Assembly: GCF_003478335.1 (NCBI RefSeq)
Contig: NZ_QUFB01000059.1
Coordinates: forward strand, 1 to 14,132
Length of the DNA: 14,132 bases
Origin: Clostridium sp. AM49-4BH
GTDB taxonomy: Bacteria > Bacillota > Clostridia > Lachnospirales > Lachnospiraceae
Direction of reading: 5' to 3'
Shown: positions 1 through 7,628 of the stretch, piece after piece
Layout: each line of letters begins with the position of its first letter
How positions within the stretch are numbered: position 1 is the first letter of the stretch
Program-made: the position numbers and the translations under genes
The notes under the pieces: generated by a model
What the model was told of the DNA's origin: nothing
Seen by the model: the letters and a program-made list of their open reading frames with translations, nothing else
The model's database searches: none

Positions 1-107
1 AAATTATTAGCAATATAAACAGATATTTGCAAAGTGATTTATATAAAAGCAATTTTTCAATCGACTCGTATGTAAATCGTATGGCAGATATAATTATAGG
101 AGATTAG
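1..107 (+). CDS. C-terminal tail of an upstream protein, possibly a glycosyltransferase (partial)
   Basis: An open frame enters from the left edge, with codons starting at base 3, and gives 34 residues ending in SYVNRMADIIIGD before TAG at 105-107. The next gene starts three bases after this stop, and its ribosome binding site (AGGAG, 98-102) lies inside this tail, which fits a real gene in the same operon. The other two forward frames hit stops almost at once. The sequence resembles the short tails that end many GT4-type glycosyltransferases, and the locus context fits that, but 34 residues cannot establish a family. Confidence 0.55.
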   Translation, partial: IISNINRYLQSDLYKSNFSIDSYVNRMADIIIGD

Positions 108-110
108 CTA

Positions 111-704
111 ATGCAGGAGAAAAAGATTTCTATTAATATTTTTTATAATATATTAAATCAGATCGTCTCGTTTATTGTTCCCCTGATATTATCGCCATAT
201 GTTGCACGTGTATTATCGGCAGAACTTGTTGGAGACTATTCATATGCTTTGGCAAATAGTTCCTATTTTGTTTTAATAGAGGCGTTAGGATTTTCTCTTT
301 ATGGAATGCTACAGGTATCCGCAAATAGAGGCGATAAAAACTATATAAGTACTATATTTAAGGAAATAATGATTGCGAAGATTTTTCTTATGGTAATATG
401 TATTATTGCTTATACAATATCATTTGTGTGGCTTTCCAGTGATAATAAGATTTTGTGTGCAATTATGATTTTAAATATTATTTCCACAGGAATAGACTCG
501 ACATGGTTTCTAACGGGAATGGAGAATTTTAAGGCCACCGCATTAAGGAATATTGCAGTTAGATTAGTAAATGTTTTTTTGATTATTTTCTTAGTTAAAT
601 CAGAAAAAGATTTTCTGATTTATGCTGTCATTATGCAAGCTTCGAATGTTATAAGCTATATCGTAGTTTTACCAATAGTAAAAAAAATATATTATTTCAT
701 CTAA
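111..704 (+). CDS. wzx: Wzx-type polysaccharide flippase, N-terminal part (frameshifted)
   Basis: This is the first 197 residues of a MATE/MOP-superfamily polysaccharide flippase, the multi-helix membrane protein that moves lipid-linked repeat units across the cytoplasmic membrane. The start of Wzx/RfbX proteins is recognisable: a short basic head, a hydrophobic helix, then PLILSPYVARVLSAELVGDYSYA (around residues 24-46) and the STGIDSTWFLTGMENFK stretch (about 126-142) matching the family's 'D..W.f.G.E.f' region. Further hydrophobic segments follow. AGGAG at 98-102 is eight bases before the ATG. The frame ends at TAA 702-704, just after LPIVKKIYYFI, where full-length relatives continue for about 280 residues. 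Removing one A from the run at 680-687 joins it to the next frame and gives a single protein of about 477 residues, a normal Wzx length. As it stands the product would be half a transporter and presumably non-functional. Confidence 0.85.
   Translation: MQEKKISINIFYNILNQIVSFIVPLILSPYVARVLSAELVGDYSYALANSSYFVLIEALGFSLYGMLQVSANRGDKNYISTIFKEIMIAKIFLMVICIIAYTISFVWLSSDNKILCAIMILNIISTGIDSTWFLTGMENFKATALRNIAVRLVNVFLIIFLVKSEKDFLIYAVIMQASNVISYIVVLPIVKKIYYFI
680..687 (+). repeat. Eight-A homopolymer at the flippase frameshift
   Basis: A run of eight A residues lies in the flippase gene exactly where the frame is lost. With eight A the frame stops at 702-704. With seven A it reads IVKKYIISSKVSFKNILKH and continues through to 1545. 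Runs of this kind are prone to replication slippage, to transcriptional slippage and to sequencing error. Confidence 0.85.
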
Positions 705-705
705 G

Positions 706-1545
706 GTGTCTTTTAAGAATATATTAAAACATACAATAAAATCCTTTATTTATTTTGTTCCAGGAATTGTAAATACAATATTTACTTCGGCTGATAAGAC
801 GGTATTGGGGGCATTTGCCAATAGTTATGAAGTCGGTGTATATGAACAGGCATCAAAAATATGCACTTTATGTGGGTCCGTGATTAATTCAATCAGCAAC
901 GTTGTATTGCCAAGAGTTACATATTTGAATAATAATGCTAGCAAAGATAAATCAAAAAAAATTATGTTTAAAACGTTGCGTTATGCATCAGTTGTTGCAA
1001 TTGCAGTGACAGTGGGCATTATTTGCATATCAGATGAATTTGTCCCCGTGTTTTTTGGTTTGGGATATGAAAAAAGTGCTGTCTTACTAAAAATTTTAGC
1101 TTTTAACGTTTTGATGAGTATTTTGGCTAATTATATTGGACAACAATGCCTAATATCTAATGCTAAACAGAATCAGTATAATATAGCAATTAGTGTAGGC
1201 GCGCTCTTGAATGTTATACTAAATTTTTTTATGGTTGAGAGGTTTCAATCAGTGGGGGTATCTGTAGCTTCGGTTGTTTCTTCTGGTGTTTTATTTTGGG
1301 TAGTTTTAATGTTCAGCCGGGAAATAATTAGCTTAAGGAATATTATACAAATGGACTGGAAAGCAACTATTGCAGCAATAATAATGTTTATTACTATATA
1401 TAGGTTAAATTTTACACATTTATTTGTTACTTTAGCAGTAAAAATTGCAGTTGGTGCTGTCGTTTATATTGCAATACTGGTAATTTTAAGAGAAGAAACT
1501 ATCCAAGAAGTTTTTGTAAAAATCATTAGTAAAAGGAGAACCTAA
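706..1545 (+). CDS. wzx: Wzx-type polysaccharide flippase, C-terminal part (frameshifted)
   Basis: This is the rest of the same flippase. SFIYFVPGIVNTIFTSADKTVLGAFAN (about residues 13-39) is the family's central 'FiP.i...iy...Dk.mLG' region, followed by EVGVYEQASKI and repeated hydrophobic helices to a basic C-terminal tail. The only nominal start is GTG at 706, with no Shine-Dalgarno sequence in front of it (upstream bases read TTTCATCTAAG). It is therefore unlikely to be translated on its own unless by reinitiation after the stop at 702-704. It is best read as the 3' part of one gene that begins at 111. AGGAG for the following glycosyltransferase overlaps its last codons (1533-1537). Confidence 0.85.
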   Translation: MSFKNILKHTIKSFIYFVPGIVNTIFTSADKTVLGAFANSYEVGVYEQASKICTLCGSVINSISNVVLPRVTYLNNNASKDKSKKIMFKTLRYASVVAIAVTVGIICISDEFVPVFFGLGYEKSAVLLKILAFNVLMSILANYIGQQCLISNAKQNQYNIAISVGALLNVILNFFMVERFQSVGVSVASVVSSGVLFWVVLMFSREIISLRNIIQMDWKATIAAIIMFITIYRLNFTHLFVTLAVKIAVGAVVYIAILVILREETIQEVFVKIISKRRT

Positions 1546-2499
1546 ATGTTAACAAACAGTAGAATTGCACATGGTGACCAGCTAGGAGCGCAGATGACAA
1601 CATTGGCGAATCTCATGTATTTATCGGAAGTAAACGATCAAGAATTGGTCTTTTATAACGAATTAAAAAATTTCAGAAGAGGTTACCAATTTTTAGATGT
1701 CTTTAACTGTTCTGGAATTAAATTAATTGAGAGTAGAAATTCACTTATCCGAGCCTTGACAAAACGTATCAAACGAATAGATTCTTCTAATTGGAAAAAT
1801 AGCATGAAAATGACATATTTTTCTAAATTCAAATATTATAAAGACAGAATAGTATATGAATTTATAAAGAAAAGCTATTATAATTTTAAGCAATTTAAGG
1901 ACCTTTCCGGTGCGGTACATTGTGATAAAACATTATTGATACTTAAGGACTCAAATAATTACGATGTGATAGATGGTTTTGGAACATATCAGGATTGGAA
2001 AAGTGTGGAAAATAGGGTCAAAGCAGAATTCTCGTTTAGACAGGGAATAGTAAATGACGGTGACTCAATTTTTAGAAGATTGGATCTTAAGGGATTACAG
2101 CCGGTAAGTGTTCACTTTAGGCTTACTGATTATTTGGTGCTTTCTTCTCTTAATTTGAAATTGGATTATTATAAAAAGGCATTAGGCTATTTTGATGATA
2201 CTAATTGCATTTATCTTGTTTTTTCTGATGACATAGAAAAGGTAAAAGGATTGGGTTTATTTAATAATAGAAATGTGATTTACATGGATGGCGGTAACAG
2301 TGCAGCAATTGACATGTATCTCATGACAAAGTGCTCTGGTGGGAATATTATAGCTAATTCGACATTTTCTTTTTGGGGTGGATATTTGAATGATTCTTCC
2401 GATAAAAAGGTGATATGCCCAAGAAATTTTGTTGACGAAAATACAAAGGAAAACTATATTAACGGCAATTATTATCCGGAAAGCTGGATTGCTATATAA
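1546..2499 (+). CDS. GT11-family glycosyltransferase (alpha-1,2-fucosyltransferase-like)
   Basis: The protein has 317 residues and resembles glycosyltransferase family 11, whose known members transfer L-fucose from GDP-fucose in alpha-1,2 linkage. Visible family features in order: LGAQM near residues 13-17 (the usual 'LGNQM' start region), GFGTYQDW (144-151) followed by EFSFR, VSVHFRLTDYL (187-197; the donor-binding 'HxRRxDY' motif), LVFSDDI (224-230), and the highly typical NSTFSFWGG (271-279). The motif at 190-193 reads H-F-R-L, so the second arginine of HxRR is lost, and the N-terminal glycine-rich motif is also degenerate. The ATG directly abuts the flippase stop codon and has an AGGAG site. 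The GDP-fucose salvage genes at the right of the window supply the expected donor. Specificity could differ from fucose, since GT11 has only a few characterised members and the motif is altered. Confidence 0.78.
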   Translation: MLTNSRIAHGDQLGAQMTTLANLMYLSEVNDQELVFYNELKNFRRGYQFLDVFNCSGIKLIESRNSLIRALTKRIKRIDSSNWKNSMKMTYFSKFKYYKDRIVYEFIKKSYYNFKQFKDLSGAVHCDKTLLILKDSNNYDVIDGFGTYQDWKSVENRVKAEFSFRQGIVNDGDSIFRRLDLKGLQPVSVHFRLTDYLVLSSLNLKLDYYKKALGYFDDTNCIYLVFSDDIEKVKGLGLFNNRNVIYMDGGNSAAIDMYLMTKCSGGNIIANSTFSFWGGYLNDSSDKKVICPRNFVDENTKENYINGNYYPESWIAI

Positions 2500-2529
2500 T
2501 CTAATCATGAATTTGGAGGACTGAATATA

Positions 2530-3312
2530 ATGAAAGTAGTGTTATTAGCTGGTGGTTTTGGAACCCGAATTTCAGAAGAGTCGCAGTTTAAACCAAAACC
2601 GATGGTAGAAATTGGTGGACAGCCAATCTTATGGCATATTATGAAGGAATATTCTTATTATGGCTTTAATGAATTTATAATTTGTGCAGGCTATAAACAG
2701 CATGTGATTAAAGAGTGGTTTGCAGATTACTTCCTTCATAATAGTGACATTACATTTGATTTTACAAATGGCAAGAATGAAATGACGATTCACCAACAGC
2801 ATTGTGAGCCATGGAAGGTGACAGTTGTTGATACAGGACTTCATACTATGACAGGAGGAAGAATTAAACGTATTCAGCCATATATAGGAAATGAAACTTT
2901 TATGATGACTTATGGTGATGGTGTATGTGATGTGGATATTAAGAAGTTGGTAGAGTTTCATAAAGCACATGAAAAGGTTGCCACATTAACAGCAGTTATG
3001 TTGGAGCAACAAAAAGGAATCCTTGATATTGGTGGAGACAATGCAGTTAAATCGTTTCGAGAAAAGAGTCAGATTGACGAGGCACCAATCAATGCGGGAT
3101 ACATGGTTCTTGAACCAGAAGTTTTCAATTATATTGAGGGGGATCAGACAGTATTTGAACGCGAGCCTTTAGAAAGACTTGCCGGGGAAGGTCAGTTAAT
3201 GTCTTATATGCATAGAGGATTTTGGCAGTGTATGGATAATAAACGTGAGATGGATGAATTAGAAAAATTACTCTCTAAGGGAGTGGCACCATGGAAAAAA
3301 TGGGAGGATTGA
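2530..3312 (+). CDS. rfbF: Glucose-1-phosphate cytidylyltransferase
   Basis: This enzyme makes CDP-D-glucose from CTP and glucose-1-phosphate, the first committed step to CDP-3,6-dideoxyhexoses, in the cytoplasm. At 260 residues it has the normal size for RfbF/DdhA. The nucleotidyltransferase signature LAGGFGTR is at residues 6-13 with KPKPM at 21-25, and the metal-binding TYGDGVCDVD is at 127-136. INAGYMVLEPEVF, TVFEREPLERLA and GFWQCMD are further strong RfbF signatures. GGAGG at 2516-2520 precedes the ATG at a good distance. The start of rfbG follows within a few bases of its stop codon, so rfbF, rfbG and rfbH read as one transcription unit. Confidence 0.96.
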   Translation: MKVVLLAGGFGTRISEESQFKPKPMVEIGGQPILWHIMKEYSYYGFNEFIICAGYKQHVIKEWFADYFLHNSDITFDFTNGKNEMTIHQQHCEPWKVTVVDTGLHTMTGGRIKRIQPYIGNETFMMTYGDGVCDVDIKKLVEFHKAHEKVATLTAVMLEQQKGILDIGGDNAVKSFREKSQIDEAPINAGYMVLEPEVFNYIEGDQTVFEREPLERLAGEGQLMSYMHRGFWQCMDNKREMDELEKLLSKGVAPWKKWED

Positions 3313-3315
3313 TTG

Positions 3316-4383
3316 ATGAATAAACGAATTGATTTTTCTTTTTATAAAGGAAAAAAGGTGTTTGTTACCGGTCATACAGGATTTAAGGGTACATGGCTTT
3401 GTAAGATTTTAGTAAATGCCGGGGCGATAGTAACCGGTTATTCGACAAATCCACCAACAACCCCTTCATTATTTGATATATCCGGGATTTCAGAGGAAAT
3501 TCACTCAATAATTGGTGACATCAGAAACTATGACGCACTTAAGGCAGCGTTTGACGAGGCACAGCCAGAAATAGTTTTTCATTTAGCGGCACAGCCTATT
3601 GTACGCGATAGTTACAAAGATCCGCGATATACATATGATACAAATGTTATGGGAACTGTAAACATTTTAGAATGCGTTCGTCAATCGCATTCCGTAAAGA
3701 GTGTGTTAAATGTCACAACGGACAAAGTGTATCATAATAATGAATGGGAATGGGGATACCGAGAGAATGAACCGCTGGATGGATTTGATCCGTATTCTAA
3801 TAGTAAAAGTTGTTCTGAGCTAGTAACACATAGTTACAAGAATAGTTTTTTTGCAGATAATAGTGTTGCAATATCTACGGCACGTGCGGGAAATGTTATT
3901 GGTGGAGGTGATTTTGCAAATGATCGAATCATTCCAGACTGCGTTCGTGCAATGGAAAAAGGACAGGTGATAGGGGTTCGAAATCCATATTCAACTCGGC
4001 CATATCAGCATGTGTTAGAACCTCTTGCTGTTTATCTTATGATTGCTCAAAAACAGTATGAAGATATAACGTATCAGGGCTATTACAATGTGGGACCGGA
4101 TGATTGTGATTGTGTTACCACAGGTGAGTTAGTGGATCTTTTTTGTAAATGTTGGGGACAAGAAGCAAAATGGGAAAATCAGGCGGAAGATAATGCACCA
4201 CATGAAGCTAATTTCTTGAAACTTGATTGCAGTAAAGTAAAGTCGACATTTGGCTGGAAGCCTTGCTGGCATATGGAAGAATGTATGGAAATGACCTGTC
4301 GTTTTAGTAAGGTATGGTTGGCGAGTGGAAATGTAGCTGCGGAAATGAACAAAGAAATAAAAGAATTTATGGAGGAGAGATAA
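3316..4383 (+). CDS. rfbG: CDP-glucose 4,6-dehydratase
   Basis: This NAD-dependent extended SDR enzyme converts CDP-D-glucose to CDP-4-keto-6-deoxy-D-glucose. From the ATG at 3316 the product has 355 residues, usual for the family. GHTGFKG (19-25) is the NAD-binding glycine motif of the CDP-glucose dehydratases, TTDKVY is at 134-139, and the catalytic YxxxK is Y160-SNS-K164. ARAGNVIGGGDFANDRIIPDC and RPYQHVLEPL, further along, are near-diagnostic for RfbG. A TTG three bases upstream (3313) is in frame, but the GGGAGG site at 3302-3307 is better spaced for the ATG (8 bases against 5), so I start at 3316. Confidence 0.96.
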   Translation: MNKRIDFSFYKGKKVFVTGHTGFKGTWLCKILVNAGAIVTGYSTNPPTTPSLFDISGISEEIHSIIGDIRNYDALKAAFDEAQPEIVFHLAAQPIVRDSYKDPRYTYDTNVMGTVNILECVRQSHSVKSVLNVTTDKVYHNNEWEWGYRENEPLDGFDPYSNSKSCSELVTHSYKNSFFADNSVAISTARAGNVIGGGDFANDRIIPDCVRAMEKGQVIGVRNPYSTRPYQHVLEPLAVYLMIAQKQYEDITYQGYYNVGPDDCDCVTTGELVDLFCKCWGQEAKWENQAEDNAPHEANFLKLDCSKVKSTFGWKPCWHMEECMEMTCRFSKVWLASGNVAAEMNKEIKEFMEER

Positions 4384-5727
4384 ATGGCTACTTGGAAGAA
4401 TGAAGAAGAAGCACGTGAGCAGATTAAGGCATTGGTAACAGAATATTATCATGACTTTAAAGAAAATAAAAAGACTTTTCAGGAAGGAGATAGAATAACA
4501 TATGCAGCTCGAGTGTTCGATGAAAAGGAAATGTGTGCCTTGACAGACGCAACACTTGATTTTTGGTTGACTACCGGACGATTTGCAGATCGCTTTGAAA
4601 GAGAATTTGCAGAATGGATCGGAGTAAAACATGCTCATCTTGTTAATAGTGGATCTTCTGCAAATCTCATTGCATTTATGGCACTAACAGCACCGGAGTT
4701 AGGTGATCGTCAGATTAAGAAAGGTGATGAGATTATTACAGTTGCATGTGGATTTCCGACTACGGTTACTCCTGCAATTCAGTATGGTGCGGTTCCTGTG
4801 TTTGTCGATGTTACAGTGCCACAATATAATATTGATGTTACTAAATTGGAAGAAGCATTATCTCCAAAGACAAAAGCTGTCATGATTGCACATACACTTG
4901 GTAATCCTTTCGATTTGTCGGCAGTTAAAGCATTTTGTGATGAACATAATTTATGGCTTGTTGAAGATAACTGTGATGCATTAGGAACAAAGTATACTAT
5001 TAATGGTGAGACGCGTTTTACAGGTACATGGGGAGATATAGGTACATCCAGTTTTTATCCGCCACACCACATGACAATGGGTGAGGGTGGTTGCGTATAT
5101 ACGAATGATTCAAAATTAAATCGATTAATATTGTCGTTTAGAGATTGGGGACGTGATTGTATTTGCCCGTCTGGTCAAGATAATTTTTGCGGACATCGTT
5201 TTGATGGACAGTATGGAGAGCTTCCGAAAGGATACGATCATAAATATGTATATAGCCATTTCGGATATAATTTGAAAGTTACGGATATGCAGGCAGCGAT
5301 TGGTTGTGAACAATTAAAGAAGTTCCCATCATTTATTGAACGCCGTCGTCATAATTGGGATCGTTTACATGCTGCATTGGAACCTGTTTCAGATAAGTTG
5401 ATTCTTCCTGAACCGGCAGAAAACAGTCATCCATCATGGTTTGGGTTTTTGATCTCTGTAAAACCAGATTGTGGATTAAATCGTAATGCGATAACACATT
5501 ATGTTGAAAATCATAATGTGCAGACAAGATTGTTATTTAGTGGTAATCTCATTAAACATCCATGCTTTGATCAGATTCGTGGTACGGATGCGTATCGTGT
5601 TTCTGGCGATTTAACCAACACTGATTTCATTATGAATAATACATTTTGGGTTGGAGTATATCCTGGTATGACTGATGAGATGATTGACTATATGGCCAAG
5701 ATAATCATTGAGGCAGTGAATCAGTAA
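4384..5727 (+). CDS. rfbH: CDP-4-keto-6-deoxy-D-glucose 3-dehydratase (E1)
   Basis: This is the pyridoxamine-phosphate and iron-sulfur dependent enzyme that removes the C3 hydroxyl of CDP-4-keto-6-deoxyglucose. It has 447 residues. It is built like DegT/DnrJ aminotransferases, but at SSFYPPHHMTMGEGG (222-236) the PLP lysine is replaced by histidine (H228-H229 pair), as in the E1 dehydratases. The [2Fe-2S] ligands are visible: C197, C259, C261 and C269, giving C-X61-C-X1-C-X7-C, close to the C-X57-C-X1-C-X7-C pattern described for E1. This separates it from ColD-type enzymes, which lack the cluster. E1 normally needs an iron-sulfur flavin reductase partner (E3, RfbI/AscD), and none is encoded in this window. 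The ATG directly follows the rfbG stop, with GGAGGAG overlapping the end of rfbG. Confidence 0.96.
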   Translation: MATWKNEEEAREQIKALVTEYYHDFKENKKTFQEGDRITYAARVFDEKEMCALTDATLDFWLTTGRFADRFEREFAEWIGVKHAHLVNSGSSANLIAFMALTAPELGDRQIKKGDEIITVACGFPTTVTPAIQYGAVPVFVDVTVPQYNIDVTKLEEALSPKTKAVMIAHTLGNPFDLSAVKAFCDEHNLWLVEDNCDALGTKYTINGETRFTGTWGDIGTSSFYPPHHMTMGEGGCVYTNDSKLNRLILSFRDWGRDCICPSGQDNFCGHRFDGQYGELPKGYDHKYVYSHFGYNLKVTDMQAAIGCEQLKKFPSFIERRRHNWDRLHAALEPVSDKLILPEPAENSHPSWFGFLISVKPDCGLNRNAITHYVENHNVQTRLLFSGNLIKHPCFDQIRGTDAYRVSGDLTNTDFIMNNTFWVGVYPGMTDEMIDYMAKIIIEAVNQ

Positions 5728-5831
5728 TGACATGAACTAGGAAGAGATTTTTAGAGTTTAGAGAATTATCAGAGTGTCGCATGGCATCTTGAACCTTGCA
5801 TTGCTCACCGTAACATACAGGAGGTGATAGC

Positions 5832-6683
5832 ATGAGAATAACAACCATTCAAGAGATGGAAAAGGCTGCTTTGGAGATTCGTGTGAATCTATTGAAACTG
5901 TGTAACAAGGAAGTAATTCATATTGGTGGAGATTTATCTATTGCGGATATTATGACTGTTCTATGGCAATATCAGATGAATTATAATCCACGAAATCCTC
6001 AGGATGAGAGCAGGGATCGTTTTGTATTATCGAAAGGACATGCATCGGCTGTTACAAGTTTTAATCAAGCTGCTATTGGCTGCTTTACAACTGAAGATGT
6101 TATCAACGAATATGCAACAGATCAGGGGCGTTTTTCGATGCACTCCTGCAATCTAGTGAACCCCTTTGTTGAGGTTTCTACTGGAAGCTTAGGTCATGGT
6201 ATGCCCATAGCTTGTGGAATTGCAGCAGGGTTGCGTCTTAAAGGAAATAATACTAGCCGTGTTTACACGATTATGGGAGATGGAGAGCAGTCGGAAGGAT
6301 CCATTTGGGAGGCTGCGTTAAATGCAGTAAAATATAATTTGGGAAATTTAGTTGCTATTGTCGATTTTAATGGATTAGAAGCTGATGGTTCGATTGAAGA
6401 TGTAACCGGATTAGGAGACATTGCCGCGAAGTATAGAGCGTTCGGATGGAATGTGGTTGAAATCGATGGGAACAACATTTCAGAAATTAAGAGGTGTTTT
6501 GATCAGCTTCCGCCAGTAACTTTTGATGTGCCGACAGTAATTGTTGCACATACAATTAAGGGGTGCGGTGTTGAATATATGCAGAATGAAGTGCGTTGGC
6601 ATGCTGGAAAAATTACTGATGAACAGCTAAAAGAATCTGTTGAATCCCTTTATGAAGCATATGATAGAAGGTGGAATATATGA
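5832..6683 (+). CDS. Transketolase-like enzyme, N-terminal (thiamine diphosphate-binding) subunit
   Basis: This 283-residue protein corresponds to the pyrophosphate-binding half of transketolase. SKGHA (67-71) and GSLGHG (118-123) are transketolase signatures. The thiamine-diphosphate/metal motif runs from GDGE (149-152) to DFN (178-180), with the expected EG..WEA between. Housekeeping transketolases are single chains of about 660 residues. Here the two halves are separate genes overlapping by four bases, the arrangement seen for pathway-dedicated transketolase-like enzymes. A near-perfect anti-16S site (AGGAGGTGA, 5819-5827) precedes the ATG. The 104-base gap after rfbH shows no clear promoter or terminator, so the gene is probably cotranscribed with rfbFGH. 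Its position between rfbH and an SDR gene suggests it acts on the CDP-keto sugar or supplies a building block for it; this is inference. Confidence 0.9.
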   Translation: MRITTIQEMEKAALEIRVNLLKLCNKEVIHIGGDLSIADIMTVLWQYQMNYNPRNPQDESRDRFVLSKGHASAVTSFNQAAIGCFTTEDVINEYATDQGRFSMHSCNLVNPFVEVSTGSLGHGMPIACGIAAGLRLKGNNTSRVYTIMGDGEQSEGSIWEAALNAVKYNLGNLVAIVDFNGLEADGSIEDVTGLGDIAAKYRAFGWNVVEIDGNNISEIKRCFDQLPPVTFDVPTVIVAHTIKGCGVEYMQNEVRWHAGKITDEQLKESVESLYEAYDRRWNI

Positions 6684-7624
6684 GTGAAAATAAAAGCTTT
6701 CTCCGTAATATAATTGGCGAATACATGAGTAAACTGGGTAAGAAAAATGACAAAGTTGTTGTTGTCAATGCAGATTTATCTGGAACTTGTAGAAATAAGA
6801 ATTTTGTCGAAGAAAATCCTCATAGGGCATTTAATACGGGCATAGCAGAGCAGAATATGATTTCCTTTGGCACTGGTTTGGCATGCGAAGGATTTATTCC
6901 CTATGTGTTCTCAATGGCACCATTCTTAACTATGCGTGCATGTGAGCAATGCCGAACCGATGTGGCTTATGGAAATCACAATGTTCGTATGATTGGTGTG
7001 TATGCTGGTGTATCTGGAGGAATTTCAGGTGCAACGCACTGGGCAATTGAGGACTGCGGTATTATGACATCTATTCCTAACATTGCGGTATTTGAAGTGA
7101 GTGATGCCAATCAGGCTAAAAATTTATTGGACTATTCGTTGAAATATAATGGTCCCATGTATATTCGTAGTAGTGTAGAACCGACGGAAAATATTTATGA
7201 TGAGGATGTTGATGTATGTGCAGGTGGTTCCACATTGGTAATGGATGGCGATGACGGAGCTTTCCTCTGTTCGGGTGTTATAGTTCAGTATGCGGTAGCC
7301 GCTGCAAAGCGCATTCGTGAAGAAACTAGAAAGAAAGTTCGGGTTATTGATATGTATTCAATCAAGCCGATCGATAAAAATGCAATTTATGAAGCAACAA
7401 AAACGGGAAACGTTATTGTTGCACAGGATCACAATATTTATGGAGGGCTTGGTAGTATGGTATCGCTGGTAATTGCCGAGAATAATTTATCCACAAGATT
7501 CAAGGTGTGTGGAGTTCCTGATAAGTTTGTAGCAATGGCTCATGCAGGATATTTATACCATTATTTTGGTATTGATGCAGAAGGTTTGAAAATGGAAATG
7601 ATTAAAATGCTGAAGGGAGAATAG
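6680..7624 (+). CDS. Transketolase-like enzyme, C-terminal (pyrimidine-binding) subunit
   Basis: This 314-residue partner of the preceding gene carries the pyrimidine-binding and C-terminal transketolase domains. GIAEQNM (54-60) contains the catalytic glutamate (E57) that activates the thiamine ring. GATHWAIED (117-125) corresponds to 'GPTHQPVED' in standard transketolases, and the C-terminal part (IDMYSIKPIDK, QDHNIYGGLGSMV) matches the transketolase C domain. I start at ATG 6680, whose A-T-G overlaps the upstream TGA. AGAAGG at 6666-6671 is eight bases away, whereas the in-frame GTG at 6671 lies within that site. The overlap should couple translation and keep the two subunits equimolar. The substitution of the usual 'THQP' by 'THWA' hints at a substrate other than ordinary sugar phosphates. 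Confidence 0.9.
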   Translation: MSENKSFLRNIIGEYMSKLGKKNDKVVVVNADLSGTCRNKNFVEENPHRAFNTGIAEQNMISFGTGLACEGFIPYVFSMAPFLTMRACEQCRTDVAYGNHNVRMIGVYAGVSGGISGATHWAIEDCGIMTSIPNIAVFEVSDANQAKNLLDYSLKYNGPMYIRSSVEPTENIYDEDVDVCAGGSTLVMDGDDGAFLCSGVIVQYAVAAAKRIREETRKKVRVIDMYSIKPIDKNAIYEATKTGNVIVAQDHNIYGGLGSMVSLVIAENNLSTRFKVCGVPDKFVAMAHAGYLYHYFGIDAEGLKMEMIKMLKGE

Positions 7625-7628
7625 ATGG

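Noticed and set aside
706..708. GTG as a genuine independent start for a second membrane protein
   Set aside because: No Shine-Dalgarno sequence upstream, and the two frames join into a normal-length Wzx by removing one A. It is one broken gene.
2629..2970. Open frame on the minus strand within rfbF, and similar long minus-strand frames in rfbG, fkp and elsewhere
   Set aside because: They lie wholly opposite well-recognised genes, their translations are rich in H, C, S and I with no family resemblance, and they have no ribosome binding sites.
5753..5834. Short open stretch of 26 codons between rfbH and the transketolase N gene, ending in TGA that overlaps the ATG
   Set aside because: No start codon with a ribosome binding site and no recognisable sequence. 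Treated as an intergenic leader.
5832..7624. Housekeeping pentose-phosphate transketolase
   Set aside because: The split two-gene form, the short subunits, THWA in place of THQP and the position inside a nucleotide-sugar operon all point to a dedicated enzyme, although ordinary activity cannot be excluded.
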